From Listeria monocytogenes (GTDB lineage: Bacteria; Bacillota; Bacilli; Lactobacillales; Listeriaceae), in assembly GCF_041765605.1 (NCBI RefSeq), contig NZ_CP168900.1:1442001-1506000 (forward strand): 64,000 bases of DNA. Direction: 5' to 3'. This document shows positions 10,236 to 17,824 of the stretch, in pieces. How positions within the stretch are numbered: position 1 is the first letter of the stretch; the number at the start of each line of letters is the position of its first letter. A model generated the notes under the pieces. That model saw only the letters and a program-made list of their open reading frames with translations, was not told the DNA's origin and did no database searches. A program made the position numbers and the translations under genes.

Positions 10236-10286
10236 GTGATACAGCAAAAATATATAATTGAAATAAAAACTAAATTAGAATCATGA
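10236..10286 (+). CDS. Possible 16-codon leader peptide
   Basis: A GTG codon seven bases after AAAGGGGTG opens a 16-residue frame (start VIQQKYI, end TKLES) and stops at TGA 10284. The ribosome site is strong for so short an ORF. It lies 200 bases before pflB and upstream of the apparent pflB promoter, so it would need its own promoter. Could be chance. Confidence 0.25.
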   Translation: MIQQKYIIEIKTKLES

Positions 10287-10363
10287 TAATTTAGTGAAAT
10301 GGCTTTATATGAGTGATTTTAGAGTTTTTAATTTTAAATGACACAAAAAAGTCATAAAAAAGT

Positions 10364-10381
10364 TTGAAAAATATTGCACAA
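10364..10381 (+). promoter_or_regulatory. Rex-like redox operator of pflB
   Basis: TTGAAAAATATTGCACAA matches the Rex palindrome TTGTGAAATATTTCACAA at 15 of 18 positions. It sits about 120 bases before pflB and just upstream of a TATGAT -10 (10409-10414). Rex represses fermentative genes at low NADH/NAD+. Confidence 0.6.
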
Positions 10382-10408
10382 AACTGTAGCATTTTTTTTA
10401 GAATATGT

Positions 10409-10414
10409 TATGAT
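10409..10414 (+). promoter_or_regulatory. Probable pflB -10 element
   Basis: TATGAT lies 28 bases downstream of the Rex-like site. The -35 is poor (around 10386), as expected of an activated promoter. Confidence 0.45.
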
Positions 10415-10487
10415 AACAGTGTAGATTATTTATAAATTAGTTTGCTCAAAAAAGCACGCTCGAGAATGAACAATAAATGGAGGTTAT

Positions 10488-12722
10488 ATGATGACTGAAC
10501 AATGGTATGAATTCGCAGGTGGTAACTGGCAACAAGAAGTAGATGTACGTGACTTTATCTTAAAAAACTATCGCTTATATGACGGTGACGACACTTTCTT
10601 AGTTGGCCCAACCGAAGCAACTACAAAACTTTGGGATCAAGTAATGGACTTAACTAAAAAAGAACGTGAAAACGGTGGCGTACTGGATATGGATACCAAA
10701 ATCGTTTCAACCATCACTTCACATGACCCAGGTTACTTAAATAAAGATTTAGAAAAAGTTGTCGGTGTTCAAACTGACGTACCTTTCAAACGCGCTTTAC
10801 AACCATTCGGCGGAATCCGTATGGCAGAAGTTGCAGCTGAATCTTATGGTTTTAAAGTAGACGAAGAAATTAGCCATATTTTTTCTGAATACCGTAAAAC
10901 ACATAACCAAGGTGTATTTGATGCTTATACTGCTGAAATGCGCGCAGCTCGTAAATCAGGCGTAATTACTGGTCTTCCAGATGCTTATGGCCGTGGCCGT
11001 ATTATCGGTGACTACCGTCGTGTAGCACTTTACGGAGTAGACTTCTTAATCAAACAAAAGAAACAAGATTTAAACAATACAGGTTTACGTACAATGAGCG
11101 ATGACGTTATCCGTCAACGTGAAGAACTTAACGAACAAATTCGTGCTCTTGGCGAATTAAAAGTACTAGGCGAAAAACATGGTTTCGATCTTGGTCGCCC
11201 AGCTAAAACTGCTCAAGAAGCTTTCCAATGGTTATACCTTGGTTACCTAGCTGCTATTAAAGAACAAAATGGTGCTGCAATGAGTTTAGGACGTACATCT
11301 ACATTCCTTGATATTTATGTAGAACGTGACCTACGCAATGGCCTAATTACTGAAGAAGAAGCACAAGAAATTGTTGACCACTTCATCATGAAATTGCGTC
11401 TTGTAAAATTTGCTCGTACACCAGATTACAATGAATTATTCTCTGGAGATCCAACTTGGGTTACTGAATCCATCGGTGGTATTACGGAAGAAGGCGTTCC
11501 ACTTGTAACGAAAAACTCATTCCGTTTCTTACACACTTTAGATAATTTAGGACCTGCTCCAGAACCAAACTTAACAGTACTTTGGTCCACTCATTTACCA
11601 TCAGGATTCAAGAAATTCTGTGCTAAAATGTCTATCAAAACATCTGCTATTCAATACGAAAATGACGATGTTATGCGCCCTAAATGGGGAGATGACTATG
11701 CAATCGCATGTTGTGTATCTGCAATGCGCGTTGGTAAACAAATGCAATTCTTTGGTGCTCGTGCCAACCTTGCTAAAACACTTCTTTACGCAATCAATGG
11801 TGGTGTCGATGAAAAATCCAAAGCACAAGTTGGACCTGCTTATCGTCCAGTTGAAGGAGACGTATTAGACTACAAAGAAGTAATGGAAAAATATGATGCA
11901 ATGATGGAATGGATTGCAGAACTTTACCTTAATACATTAAATGTTATCCACTATATGCATGATAAATACGCTTACGAACGCATCGAAATGGCTTTACATG
12001 ATACAGAAGTATTACGTACTATGGCAACTGGTATCGCTGGACTTTCTGTTGCAGCTGACTCCTTATCTGCTATTAAATATGCTACTGTTCGTCCAATTCG
12101 TGACGAAGATGGCATCGTGGTTGATTATGAAATCGAAGGCGACTATCCTAAATACGGAAACAATGATGACCGTGTAGATGAAATCGCAGTTGAACTTCTA
12201 AAAACATTCATGACTAAAGTTAGAAAACATAAAACTTACCGTGATGCAGTTCACACAACTTCTGTTCTTACAATCACTTCTAACGTGGTTTATGGTAAGA
12301 AAACTGGTAACACTCCAGACGGACGTCGTGCAGGAGAACCATTTGCACCAGGTGCGAACCCAATGCATGGTCGTGATACAAAAGGTGCTTTAGCTTCTCT
12401 ATCTTCTGTTGCTAAACTTCCTTACGAATATGGTCAAGATGGTATTTCTAACACATTCTCTATCGTACCAAAAGCTTTAGGTCGCGAAGACGAATCTCAA
12501 ATCAACAACCTAGTTGCAATGCTAGATGGTTATTCTACAAAAATGGGACATCACTTAAACATCAACGTATTCAATCGTGATACATTACTTGATGCGATGG
12601 ATCACCCAGAAGAGTATCCACAATTAACAATCCGTGTATCCGGATATGCAGTTAACTTCATCAAATTAACTCGTGAACAACAATTAGATGTTATTCACCG
12701 TACAATGCACGAATCCATGTAA
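10488..12722 (+). CDS. pflB: Formate acetyltransferase (pyruvate formate-lyase)
   Basis: Glycyl-radical enzyme converting pyruvate and CoA to acetyl-CoA and formate in anaerobic mixed-acid fermentation. The 744 residues are full length. The catalytic Cys-Cys pair is at 408-409 (AIACCVSAM), and the glycyl-radical loop RVSGYAVNF has Gly719. Two adjacent ATGs (10488, 10491) follow GGAGG; either may be used. Codon use is strongly biased (CGT, GGT), which suggests high expression. The activating enzyme gene follows after a hairpin. The upstream region carries a Rex-like site and a nested hairpin. Confidence 0.99.
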   Translation: MMTEQWYEFAGGNWQQEVDVRDFILKNYRLYDGDDTFLVGPTEATTKLWDQVMDLTKKERENGGVLDMDTKIVSTITSHDPGYLNKDLEKVVGVQTDVPFKRALQPFGGIRMAEVAAESYGFKVDEEISHIFSEYRKTHNQGVFDAYTAEMRAARKSGVITGLPDAYGRGRIIGDYRRVALYGVDFLIKQKKQDLNNTGLRTMSDDVIRQREELNEQIRALGELKVLGEKHGFDLGRPAKTAQEAFQWLYLGYLAAIKEQNGAAMSLGRTSTFLDIYVERDLRNGLITEEEAQEIVDHFIMKLRLVKFARTPDYNELFSGDPTWVTESIGGITEEGVPLVTKNSFRFLHTLDNLGPAPEPNLTVLWSTHLPSGFKKFCAKMSIKTSAIQYENDDVMRPKWGDDYAIACCVSAMRVGKQMQFFGARANLAKTLLYAINGGVDEKSKAQVGPAYRPVEGDVLDYKEVMEKYDAMMEWIAELYLNTLNVIHYMHDKYAYERIEMALHDTEVLRTMATGIAGLSVAADSLSAIKYATVRPIRDEDGIVVDYEIEGDYPKYGNNDDRVDEIAVELLKTFMTKVRKHKTYRDAVHTTSVLTITSNVVYGKKTGNTPDGRRAGEPFAPGANPMHGRDTKGALASLSSVAKLPYEYGQDGISNTFSIVPKALGREDESQINNLVAMLDGYSTKMGHHLNINVFNRDTLLDAMDHPEEYPQLTIRVSGYAVNFIKLTREQQLDVIHRTMHESM

Positions 12723-12744
12723 TAATTAGGCGAGAACGCTTTGG

Positions 12745-12772
12745 CAAGGATTGCTCACCGTAGCAATCCTTG
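12745..12772 (+). terminator. Intercistronic hairpin between pflB and pflA
   Basis: A perfect 11-bp stem (12745-12755 with 12762-12772) with loop CACCGT is followed by only a short T-poor tail (TTATTT). More likely a partial terminator or 3'-end stabiliser than a full stop; it would give more PflB than PflA. Confidence 0.65.
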
Positions 12773-12798
12773 TTATTTAGGAAAGGAAGAGGAGAATT

Positions 12799-13545
12799 AT
12801 GACAGAGGTTTTAGGAAGAGTTCATTCAGTAGAAACAATGGGAACAGTAGACGGTCCAGGTATCCGCTTTATTGTTTTTATGCAGGGGTGTTTACTTCGT
12901 TGCCAATTTTGTCATAATCCCGATACTTGGAAAATTGGTACAGGCACAGAACGTTCTGCTCAAGATGTATTCAACGAAGCGATTAAGTATAAAGAGTTTT
13001 GGGATGCATCTGGTGGCGGCGTGACAGTTAGTGGCGGTGAACCATTACTTCAAGTAGATTTCCTAATCGAGTTTTTCACGTTATGTAAAGCAGCAGGAGT
13101 GCACACAACTATTGACTCTTGTGGTGGTTGTTTCACACGTGATCCTGAATTTATCGAGAAATTGGATCGTTTGATGGAAGTAACAGATTTAATTTTACTG
13201 GATATTAAACAAATCAACCCAGAAAAGCATTTAAAACTAACAACGAAATCCAATGCACCAATAATCGATTTTGCTCATTATTTACGTGATAAAGAGCAAC
13301 CGATTTGGATTAGACACGTGCTAATTCCAACCAAGACAGATGATCCAGAAGATTTAACAAAGCTCCACGAATTCATTCAAACTCTTCCAAATGTAAAACA
13401 AGTGGATGTACTTCCATACCATACAATGGGCGTTTATAAGTGGAAAGAAATGGGCATTCGTTATCCGTTAGAAGGAATCGAGGCGCCAGAAGAAGAAGTG
13501 GTAGCACTTGCCAATAAAATCTTAGAAACTAGTAGTTATAAATAG
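12799..13545 (+). CDS. pflA: Pyruvate formate-lyase-activating enzyme
   Basis: Radical SAM enzyme that installs the glycyl radical on PflB. The 248 residues hold the [4Fe-4S] motif CLLRCQFC (Cys31, Cys35, Cys38), the usual CxxxCxxC with a following HNPDTW, and the SAM-binding GGEP (SGGEPLLQ). Length is normal for the family. The ATG follows GGAAGAGGAG. It ends at a strong terminator shared with the convergent ladR. Listeria locus names often call it pflC. Confidence 0.97.
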   Translation: MTEVLGRVHSVETMGTVDGPGIRFIVFMQGCLLRCQFCHNPDTWKIGTGTERSAQDVFNEAIKYKEFWDASGGGVTVSGGEPLLQVDFLIEFFTLCKAAGVHTTIDSCGGCFTRDPEFIEKLDRLMEVTDLILLDIKQINPEKHLKLTTKSNAPIIDFAHYLRDKEQPIWIRHVLIPTKTDDPEDLTKLHEFIQTLPNVKQVDVLPYHTMGVYKWKEMGIRYPLEGIEAPEEEVVALANKILETSSYK

Positions 13546-13546
13546 T

Positions 13547-13582
13547 AAAAACCGGCGAACTTAGTATTCGCCGGTTTTTTTA
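13547..13582. terminator. Bidirectional terminator between pflA and ladR
   Basis: A GC-rich stem, AACCGGCGAA with TTCGCCGGTT, is flanked by A and T runs on its two sides, so it can serve both convergent genes. It slightly overlaps the ladR stop codon. Confidence 0.9.
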
Positions 13583-14110
13583 TAGTATTTTATACATTTC
13601 CTCACACCATTTTAATTCGGTATGAATCAAATCTAATCGTCTTGCATAGACTTGATAAGACATGTTTTTTAGCTTGTCTTGTTTGGTTTTTAGGTCAAAT
13701 AATTTAGCGAAATGATCCAGTGTTTCTTCAATTAAACCTAATTGTTCTTTTAAATAGCTTTCTCTTTCTTGAATAAGCCCTTTGGTTCTGGCATTGTTTA
13801 GCCAGTCGAGCTGTACTTTTGTTGTAAATTCATCTCGTGTGACAGGGATTTTAAGTGGTGTTTCAGACCATTCAAGCAGGGAGTCTAAACCAGTTTGTGT
13901 GATAGTGTAGACTTTTTTATCAGGCTTTTTATCTTGAGAATGCTTATGGACAACTAAAAAACCTGCTTTTTCTAACTTAGATAAAGAAGGATAAATTTGG
14001 CTATGATGTGTATTTTGCATTATTCGAAGCCTGTTTGCGAGTTCATAACCACTAGATGCTTCACGAGCAATCATTTGTAATAACGTATATTCTAAGACAT
14101 TTGGTATCAT
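13580..14110 (-). CDS. ladR: PadR-family repressor LadR
   Basis: Winged-helix repressor that, in L. monocytogenes, lowers expression of the adjacent efflux pump gene mdrL. The 176 residues comprise an N-terminal PadR winged helix (about 1-80; ASSGYELANRLR and the QIYPSLSKLEKAG recognition segment) and a C-terminal helical dimerisation domain (about 90-176) of the VirR/PadR C-terminal type. The ATG follows GAGGTG at eight bases. It is divergent from mdrL, and the shared 165-bp gap holds a perfect 12-bp palindrome that is a good operator candidate. The assignment rests on the family match and on the mdrL pairing. Confidence 0.92.
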   Translation of the reverse strand: MIPNVLEYTLLQMIAREASSGYELANRLRIMQNTHHSQIYPSLSKLEKAGFLVVHKHSQDKKPDKKVYTITQTGLDSLLEWSETPLKIPVTRDEFTTKVQLDWLNNARTKGLIQERESYLKEQLGLIEETLDHFAKLFDLKTKQDKLKNMSYQVYARRLDLIHTELKWCEEMYKIL

Positions 14111-14175
14111 ACAATAGCACCTCTAAATTTCTATTTAACTTTATTGTAAGCGATAAACACTAATAAGTAAAATGG

Positions 14176-14203
14176 TTACATATGTAATAAATTATATATG
14201 TAA
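14176..14203. promoter_or_regulatory. Candidate LadR operator
   Basis: Perfect palindrome TTACATATGTAA (14176-14187), then a near copy TTATATATGTAA (14192-14203) 16 bases on, directly before the mdrL -35. PadR regulators bind such ATGT/ACAT dyads. Confidence 0.65.
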
Positions 14204-14206
14204 ATA

Positions 14207-14235
14207 TTGACATTAGTATTTATCAAGCGTAATAT
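14207..14235 (+). promoter_or_regulatory. mdrL promoter
   Basis: TTGACA, 17 bp, TAATAT, adjoining the repeated ATATGTAA motif. Confidence 0.75.
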
Positions 14236-14276
14236 AATAATTGAGTTTTATTTGGAAAGGGAAGTGTAGTTGTATT

Positions 14277-15470
14277 ATGATGACAGACAAGGAAATGAAT
14301 ACGGGGAAATGGATAACAGCAGCAGCTAGTTTGCTTGCGTTTATGGGAATAGGGGTTGTGGATCCACTTTTACCTTCTATTGCAGAAAGTATTGGGGCAT
14401 CTCACTCGCAAGTAGAAATGTTATTCACCGCTTATATTTTTACTATGGCGATTATGATGATTCCGATTGGTATCGTTGCAGGAAAGCTTGGAGATAAAAA
14501 GTTAATCGTTATCGGACTATTTATTGTTACTATTTTTGCATTATTATGTGGTTTATCAGATACAATTGGAGCTTTATCCATTTTTCGAGCTGGCTGGGGC
14601 TTTGGTAATTCAATGTTTATGGCTACAGCGATGACAATGCTTATTGCTTTATCAGAGACACCAGGACATGCAATTGGGATTTACGAAGCTTCTATGGGTC
14701 TAGGGATGGCATTTGGACCGTTACTCGGAGGCATACTAGGTAATATTTCTTGGCGCTATCCGTTTTTCGCGACAGCTTGTCTAATTTTTATTGCATTTTT
14801 ACTTATTTTATTTAAAGTGAAAGAACCGAAGAAAGTCGCACCAGCACCTACAGAGAAAAATGAGGTTGCTATCAAGCAAATGCTCCATTTATTCAAATAT
14901 CGACCATTTTTACAAATCGCTTTTAGTGGAATGTTTTATTATTATTGTTTCTTTACAATCTTAGCTTATTCGCCACTTATTCTTGGATTATCAGCAATTC
15001 AAATTGGTTTTGTATTTTTTGCTTGGGGGTTATGCCTAGCGCTTGGTTCAGCAAAAGTTTCACATGCTTTAGAAATCCGTTTTAATAGCAAACAAATCTT
15101 AAAAGGTTCTTTACTAGCATGTGCTGTCATCTTAGCTTTACTTGGATTTATTGATAATACAGCTGTAGATATAGGTTTGATTGTTATTTCTGGCTTGATT
15201 TTAGGAATCAATAACGCACTATTTACAACCACTGTTATGGAACATTCACCGTATGCAAGAAGTGTGACTAGTGGAGCATATAATTTTGTGCGTTGGTTAG
15301 GCGCTGCGTTTGCGCCACTTTGTTCTGGGTTACTCAGCGAAGCGTTTGGTATGAAAATGCCGTTTATCGTTGCAAGCGTCATTTGTTTGGCTGGTATGGG
15401 ATTACTATTTATTAAACTAAAACCAGCACATTTCGCTTTACAACAATCTACTTCGCTAAAAAGTGAATAA
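14277..15470 (+). CDS. mdrL: MFS multidrug efflux transporter MdrL
   Basis: Proton-driven drug exporter with 12 predicted membrane segments in 397 residues. The N-terminal half has a typical DHA1 motif pattern (PSIAESIGASHSQVEML, then GKLGDKK in the loop between helices 2 and 3), and GPLLGGILG is the helix-5 antiporter motif. The L. monocytogenes homologue exports cationic compounds such as ethidium, and some antibiotics. The start is ATG 14277 (or 14280); the frame opens at TTG 14241, but that codon lies at the transcription start. A hairpin terminator follows. It is under probable LadR control. Confidence 0.92.
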   Translation: MMTDKEMNTGKWITAAASLLAFMGIGVVDPLLPSIAESIGASHSQVEMLFTAYIFTMAIMMIPIGIVAGKLGDKKLIVIGLFIVTIFALLCGLSDTIGALSIFRAGWGFGNSMFMATAMTMLIALSETPGHAIGIYEASMGLGMAFGPLLGGILGNISWRYPFFATACLIFIAFLLILFKVKEPKKVAPAPTEKNEVAIKQMLHLFKYRPFLQIAFSGMFYYYCFFTILAYSPLILGLSAIQIGFVFFAWGLCLALGSAKVSHALEIRFNSKQILKGSLLACAVILALLGFIDNTAVDIGLIVISGLILGINNALFTTTVMEHSPYARSVTSGAYNFVRWLGAAFAPLCSGLLSEAFGMKMPFIVASVICLAGMGLLFIKLKPAHFALQQSTSLKSE

Positions 15471-15475
15471 AATTA

Positions 15476-15509
15476 AAGGACTGAGTTAAAATATGCTCAG
15501 TCTTTTTTT
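15476..15509 (+). terminator. mdrL terminator
   Basis: GACTGAG (15479-15485) pairs with CTCAGTC (15496-15502), and a run of seven T follows. Confidence 0.85.
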
Positions 15510-15551
15510 ATGTTAAAAATTAATTATTTAATGTTTATCGTTAAAAAAGCA

Positions 15552-15581
15552 TTGACTTTTGTACTTTCTACTCGTTATAAT
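15552..15581 (+). promoter_or_regulatory. Promoter of the DUF2975-HTH pair
   Basis: TTGACT, 18 bp, TATAAT, ending 24 bases before the start codon. Confidence 0.7.
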
Positions 15582-15605
15582 TTAGAAAAAAGGGAGAGAT
15601 TGTAT

Positions 15606-16154
15606 ATGAAGTTAAAACGTTTGCAAAAAATGAGTTATTTTCTACATATTGCACTTAAAATTTTATCAATTAGTTCTGTCATAATGGCTATAATTGCCGT
15701 TTTAATGAAGCTTTTTAGTAGCAAAAATGTTATGATAAATAAACTAGAATCTGATACTATATTTTATTTTCAAACGGAACTTTTTGTTGGTGAGAATAAT
15801 CTGCCATATGTTGAGACAGAGGAATGGGTTTTAGTTGGTGTTGCCGTTTTTTCTAGTATGATACTTGCCTATTTATTATGGACTGCAAGTATGATTTTTA
15901 AAGATTTAGCTGCTAATTTTACGCCTTTTAGTGATAGTACTGTTAGTAGATTACGTAGAATTGCTGTCTTAATGCTTATTTACGCACTAGTACCGCAAAT
16001 TGTTTATTCTATTTTACATACCGTACTTATACCTGGTTATAGCATTAATTTTGGGCTAAATATGTCATTTTTCTTTGCACTTATTTTTTATTGTTTAACA
16101 GAAATATTTCGTTATGGCGCATCTTTGCAAAAAGAATCCGACGAAACTTTATGA
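15606..16154 (+). CDS. DUF2975-type four-helix membrane protein
   Basis: Integral membrane protein of 182 residues with four hydrophobic segments (about 15-40, 80-105, 118-140 and 150-170). Size, topology and the invariable companion, a very small HTH protein directly behind, fit the DUF2975 family, whose function is not established. The start is ATG 15606 after AGGGAGAG; the frame extends upstream to 15510, but that part contains the promoter. The stop codon overlaps the ribosome site of the next gene, so the two are translationally coupled. Confidence 0.75.
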   Translation: MKLKRLQKMSYFLHIALKILSISSVIMAIIAVLMKLFSSKNVMINKLESDTIFYFQTELFVGENNLPYVETEEWVLVGVAVFSSMILAYLLWTASMIFKDLAANFTPFSDSTVSRLRRIAVLMLIYALVPQIVYSILHTVLIPGYSINFGLNMSFFFALIFYCLTEIFRYGASLQKESDETL

Positions 16155-16169
16155 TTGGAGAAAAAAACA

Positions 16170-16397
16170 ATGGCAATTGTATTGAGGCTGGATCGAATAA
16201 TGGCCGACCGTAAAATATCGTTAAACCAGCTGTCCCAAGAAGTTGGTGTAGCAAATGTAAACTTATCCAAAATAAAAACTGGTAAAGTAAGCGCCATTCG
16301 ATTTTCTACTCTAAATGAAATATGTAGAGTCTTAAACTGCCAACCAGGTGATATTTTGGAGTATGTAGCGGATGATTCTCTTGAAACCGAACTTTAA
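16170..16397 (+). CDS. Small Cro/C1-type HTH regulator (YozG-like)
   Basis: A 75-residue DNA-binding protein consisting of little but one Xre/Cro helix-turn-helix (about 10-62: KISLNQLSQEVGVANVNLSKI, shortened here as SLNQLSQEVGVA and NLSKIKTG). Such proteins accompany DUF2975 membrane proteins and probably regulate their own operon; the membrane partner may act as a sensor or sequester the regulator. The start is ATG 16170, nine bases after GGAG; the TTG at 16155 is in frame but has no ribosome site. Target sites are not known. Confidence 0.85.
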   Translation: MAIVLRLDRIMADRKISLNQLSQEVGVANVNLSKIKTGKVSAIRFSTLNEICRVLNCQPGDILEYVADDSLETEL

Positions 16398-16436
16398 ATG
16401 CGTTAGATTAGCCATACTTAGATAAGGAGCGCGTAA

Positions 16437-16970
16437 ATGAATAAACAAAATGAATTGCAATCTGTATTATCTAACAAGAAAAAAGTATTAATAATTGGTC
16501 CTAACGGCGCTGGTAAGTCAACTTTTGCTGCAAAACTTGGAAAATGTTATGATTTTGAAGTCTGTCATTTAGATAAGCTTTTTTGGCTGGAGAATTGGAA
16601 TGCAGTTGAAAAAGCGGATTTCGAGGATAAAGTGAACGGAATTCTGCGTTCTGAAAAAAAGTATATTATAGATGGTGATTATTTCTTTAATTTGGAGAAA
16701 AGACTCGAACATGCAGATTTAGTTATTTGGATAAAAATTCCATTATTTCTGTGTGTAGCAAATATAGTTAAAAGAAGATTTAAATACATGACGAATGCGC
16801 GACCAGATGTAACTGAAGGCTGTGACGAAAAATTAAATTTATCATTTTTACTGTATGCTTTAAAGTATAATAAGCGTTCTGGAAAACAAACGAAAAAATT
16901 ATTGGATAATGTGTATGATAAAGAGCTGTTTGTAATTGATAGTTATAAGAAATTGAAGCGTTATTGCTGA
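16437..16970 (+). CDS. P-loop kinase-like ATPase ('topology modulation protein' family)
   Basis: A 177-residue nucleotide-binding protein with Walker A GPNGAGKST (about 22-30), the HLDKLFW segment typical of FlaR/adenylate-kinase-like 'DNA topology modulation' proteins, and DGDYFFNL followed by a DLVIWIKIP Walker B-like strand. The family name is historical and the real substrate is unknown; a small-molecule or nucleotide kinase is most likely. The start ATG follows AAGGAG. It is 40 bases behind the HTH gene and may share its transcript. No disruption is visible. Confidence 0.8.
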   Translation: MNKQNELQSVLSNKKKVLIIGPNGAGKSTFAAKLGKCYDFEVCHLDKLFWLENWNAVEKADFEDKVNGILRSEKKYIIDGDYFFNLEKRLEHADLVIWIKIPLFLCVANIVKRRFKYMTNARPDVTEGCDEKLNLSFLLYALKYNKRSGKQTKKLLDNVYDKELFVIDSYKKLKRYC

Positions 16971-17210
<240 letters not shown>

Positions 17211-17567
17211 TTATTCGTATTCAATATAAATTTTACTAAAACGATTATTTTCAAAAAATGAAATAATTGTTTTAACTAATTCCTCTAAATCATCTTTCAT
17301 TGAAGTCTGATCGATTTTGCTAATATCAAAACATTTTAATTGAGTAATGGTAAGAGAGTTATCTTCAATCATCCACGGTGAATCATCATACCATCCCTCA
17401 TGATTAAAGAATTCTTTCAGAACTCCCTCTCTTTCTACACTACAATCTAATAAGTTATCTAAAATAGTCTCAAAATAACCGTTCCAAATTACAAGTTTAT
17501 TATCACCAGCAACGAAGGAAATCTCTGCTTCTCCTTCAAAACCTTCATAAAACCTACTATTAATCAT
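17211..17567 (-). CDS. Hypothetical acidic protein, possibly an immunity protein
   Basis: A 118-residue, acidic, soluble protein with aromatic-rich strands (DNKLVIWNGYFETIL, GWYDDSPWMI) and a helical C-terminus. I cannot name a family; size, acidity and position look like immunity proteins of polymorphic toxin systems, but this is only an impression. It starts at ATG 17567 behind AAGGA. A 23-codon frame ends directly before it, in the same frame, and a promoter-like TATAAT lies further up. AT content exceeds that of neighbours, in keeping with an acquired or decaying patch. Confidence 0.6.
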   Translation of the reverse strand: MINSRFYEGFEGEAEISFVAGDNKLVIWNGYFETILDNLLDCSVEREGVLKEFFNHEGWYDDSPWMIEDNSLTITQLKCFDISKIDQTSMKDDLEELVKTIISFFENNRFSKIYIEYE

Positions 17568-17639
17568 TTAATTCATTCCTTCATCAAAGTCTTTTTCACT
17601 CCAAAAGGTTTGTATTTCTCCGATGTCAATTCGGCTCAC
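17568..17639 (-). CDS. 23-codon ORF abutting the immunity-like gene (possible toxin C-terminal remnant)
   Basis: GTG at 17639, ten bases after AAGGA, opens the frame SRIDIGEIQTFW...DEGMN, whose TAA is immediately followed by the ATG of the next gene. The composition looks like genuine coding sequence (acidic and aromatic residues). It could be a translated leader coupled to the downstream gene or the last codons of a lost toxin. A TGA lies one codon above the upstream TTA codon, so no longer ORF survives. Confidence 0.3.
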   Translation of the reverse strand: MSRIDIGEIQTFWSEKDFDEGMN

Positions 17640-17786
17640 TAAATATCAGTCCTTTATGTATTGGCTTTAGTAGTATTTCCGTTTCTAATAATATGTGAAA
17701 ACCGTAACAATAACACATGCTAATTATAGCAAGAACATATAAAATACGTCTACTTTTATTAGGTTGTTTCTTCTATTCGAAAATAA

Positions 17787-17816
17787 TAGCCTTAATCACT
17801 ATTATGATTAAGGCTA
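17787..17816 (-). terminator. Terminator of the LPXTG protein gene
   Basis: A perfect 12-bp stem TAGCCTTAATCA / TGATTAAGGCTA with a 6-nt loop, just beyond the stop codon on the minus strand. Confidence 0.85.
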
Positions 17817-17824
17817 AACAAAAC

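Noticed and set aside
14999-15382. 127-codon minus-strand frame inside mdrL
   Set aside because: Shadow of the MFS gene; no promoter or ribosome site.
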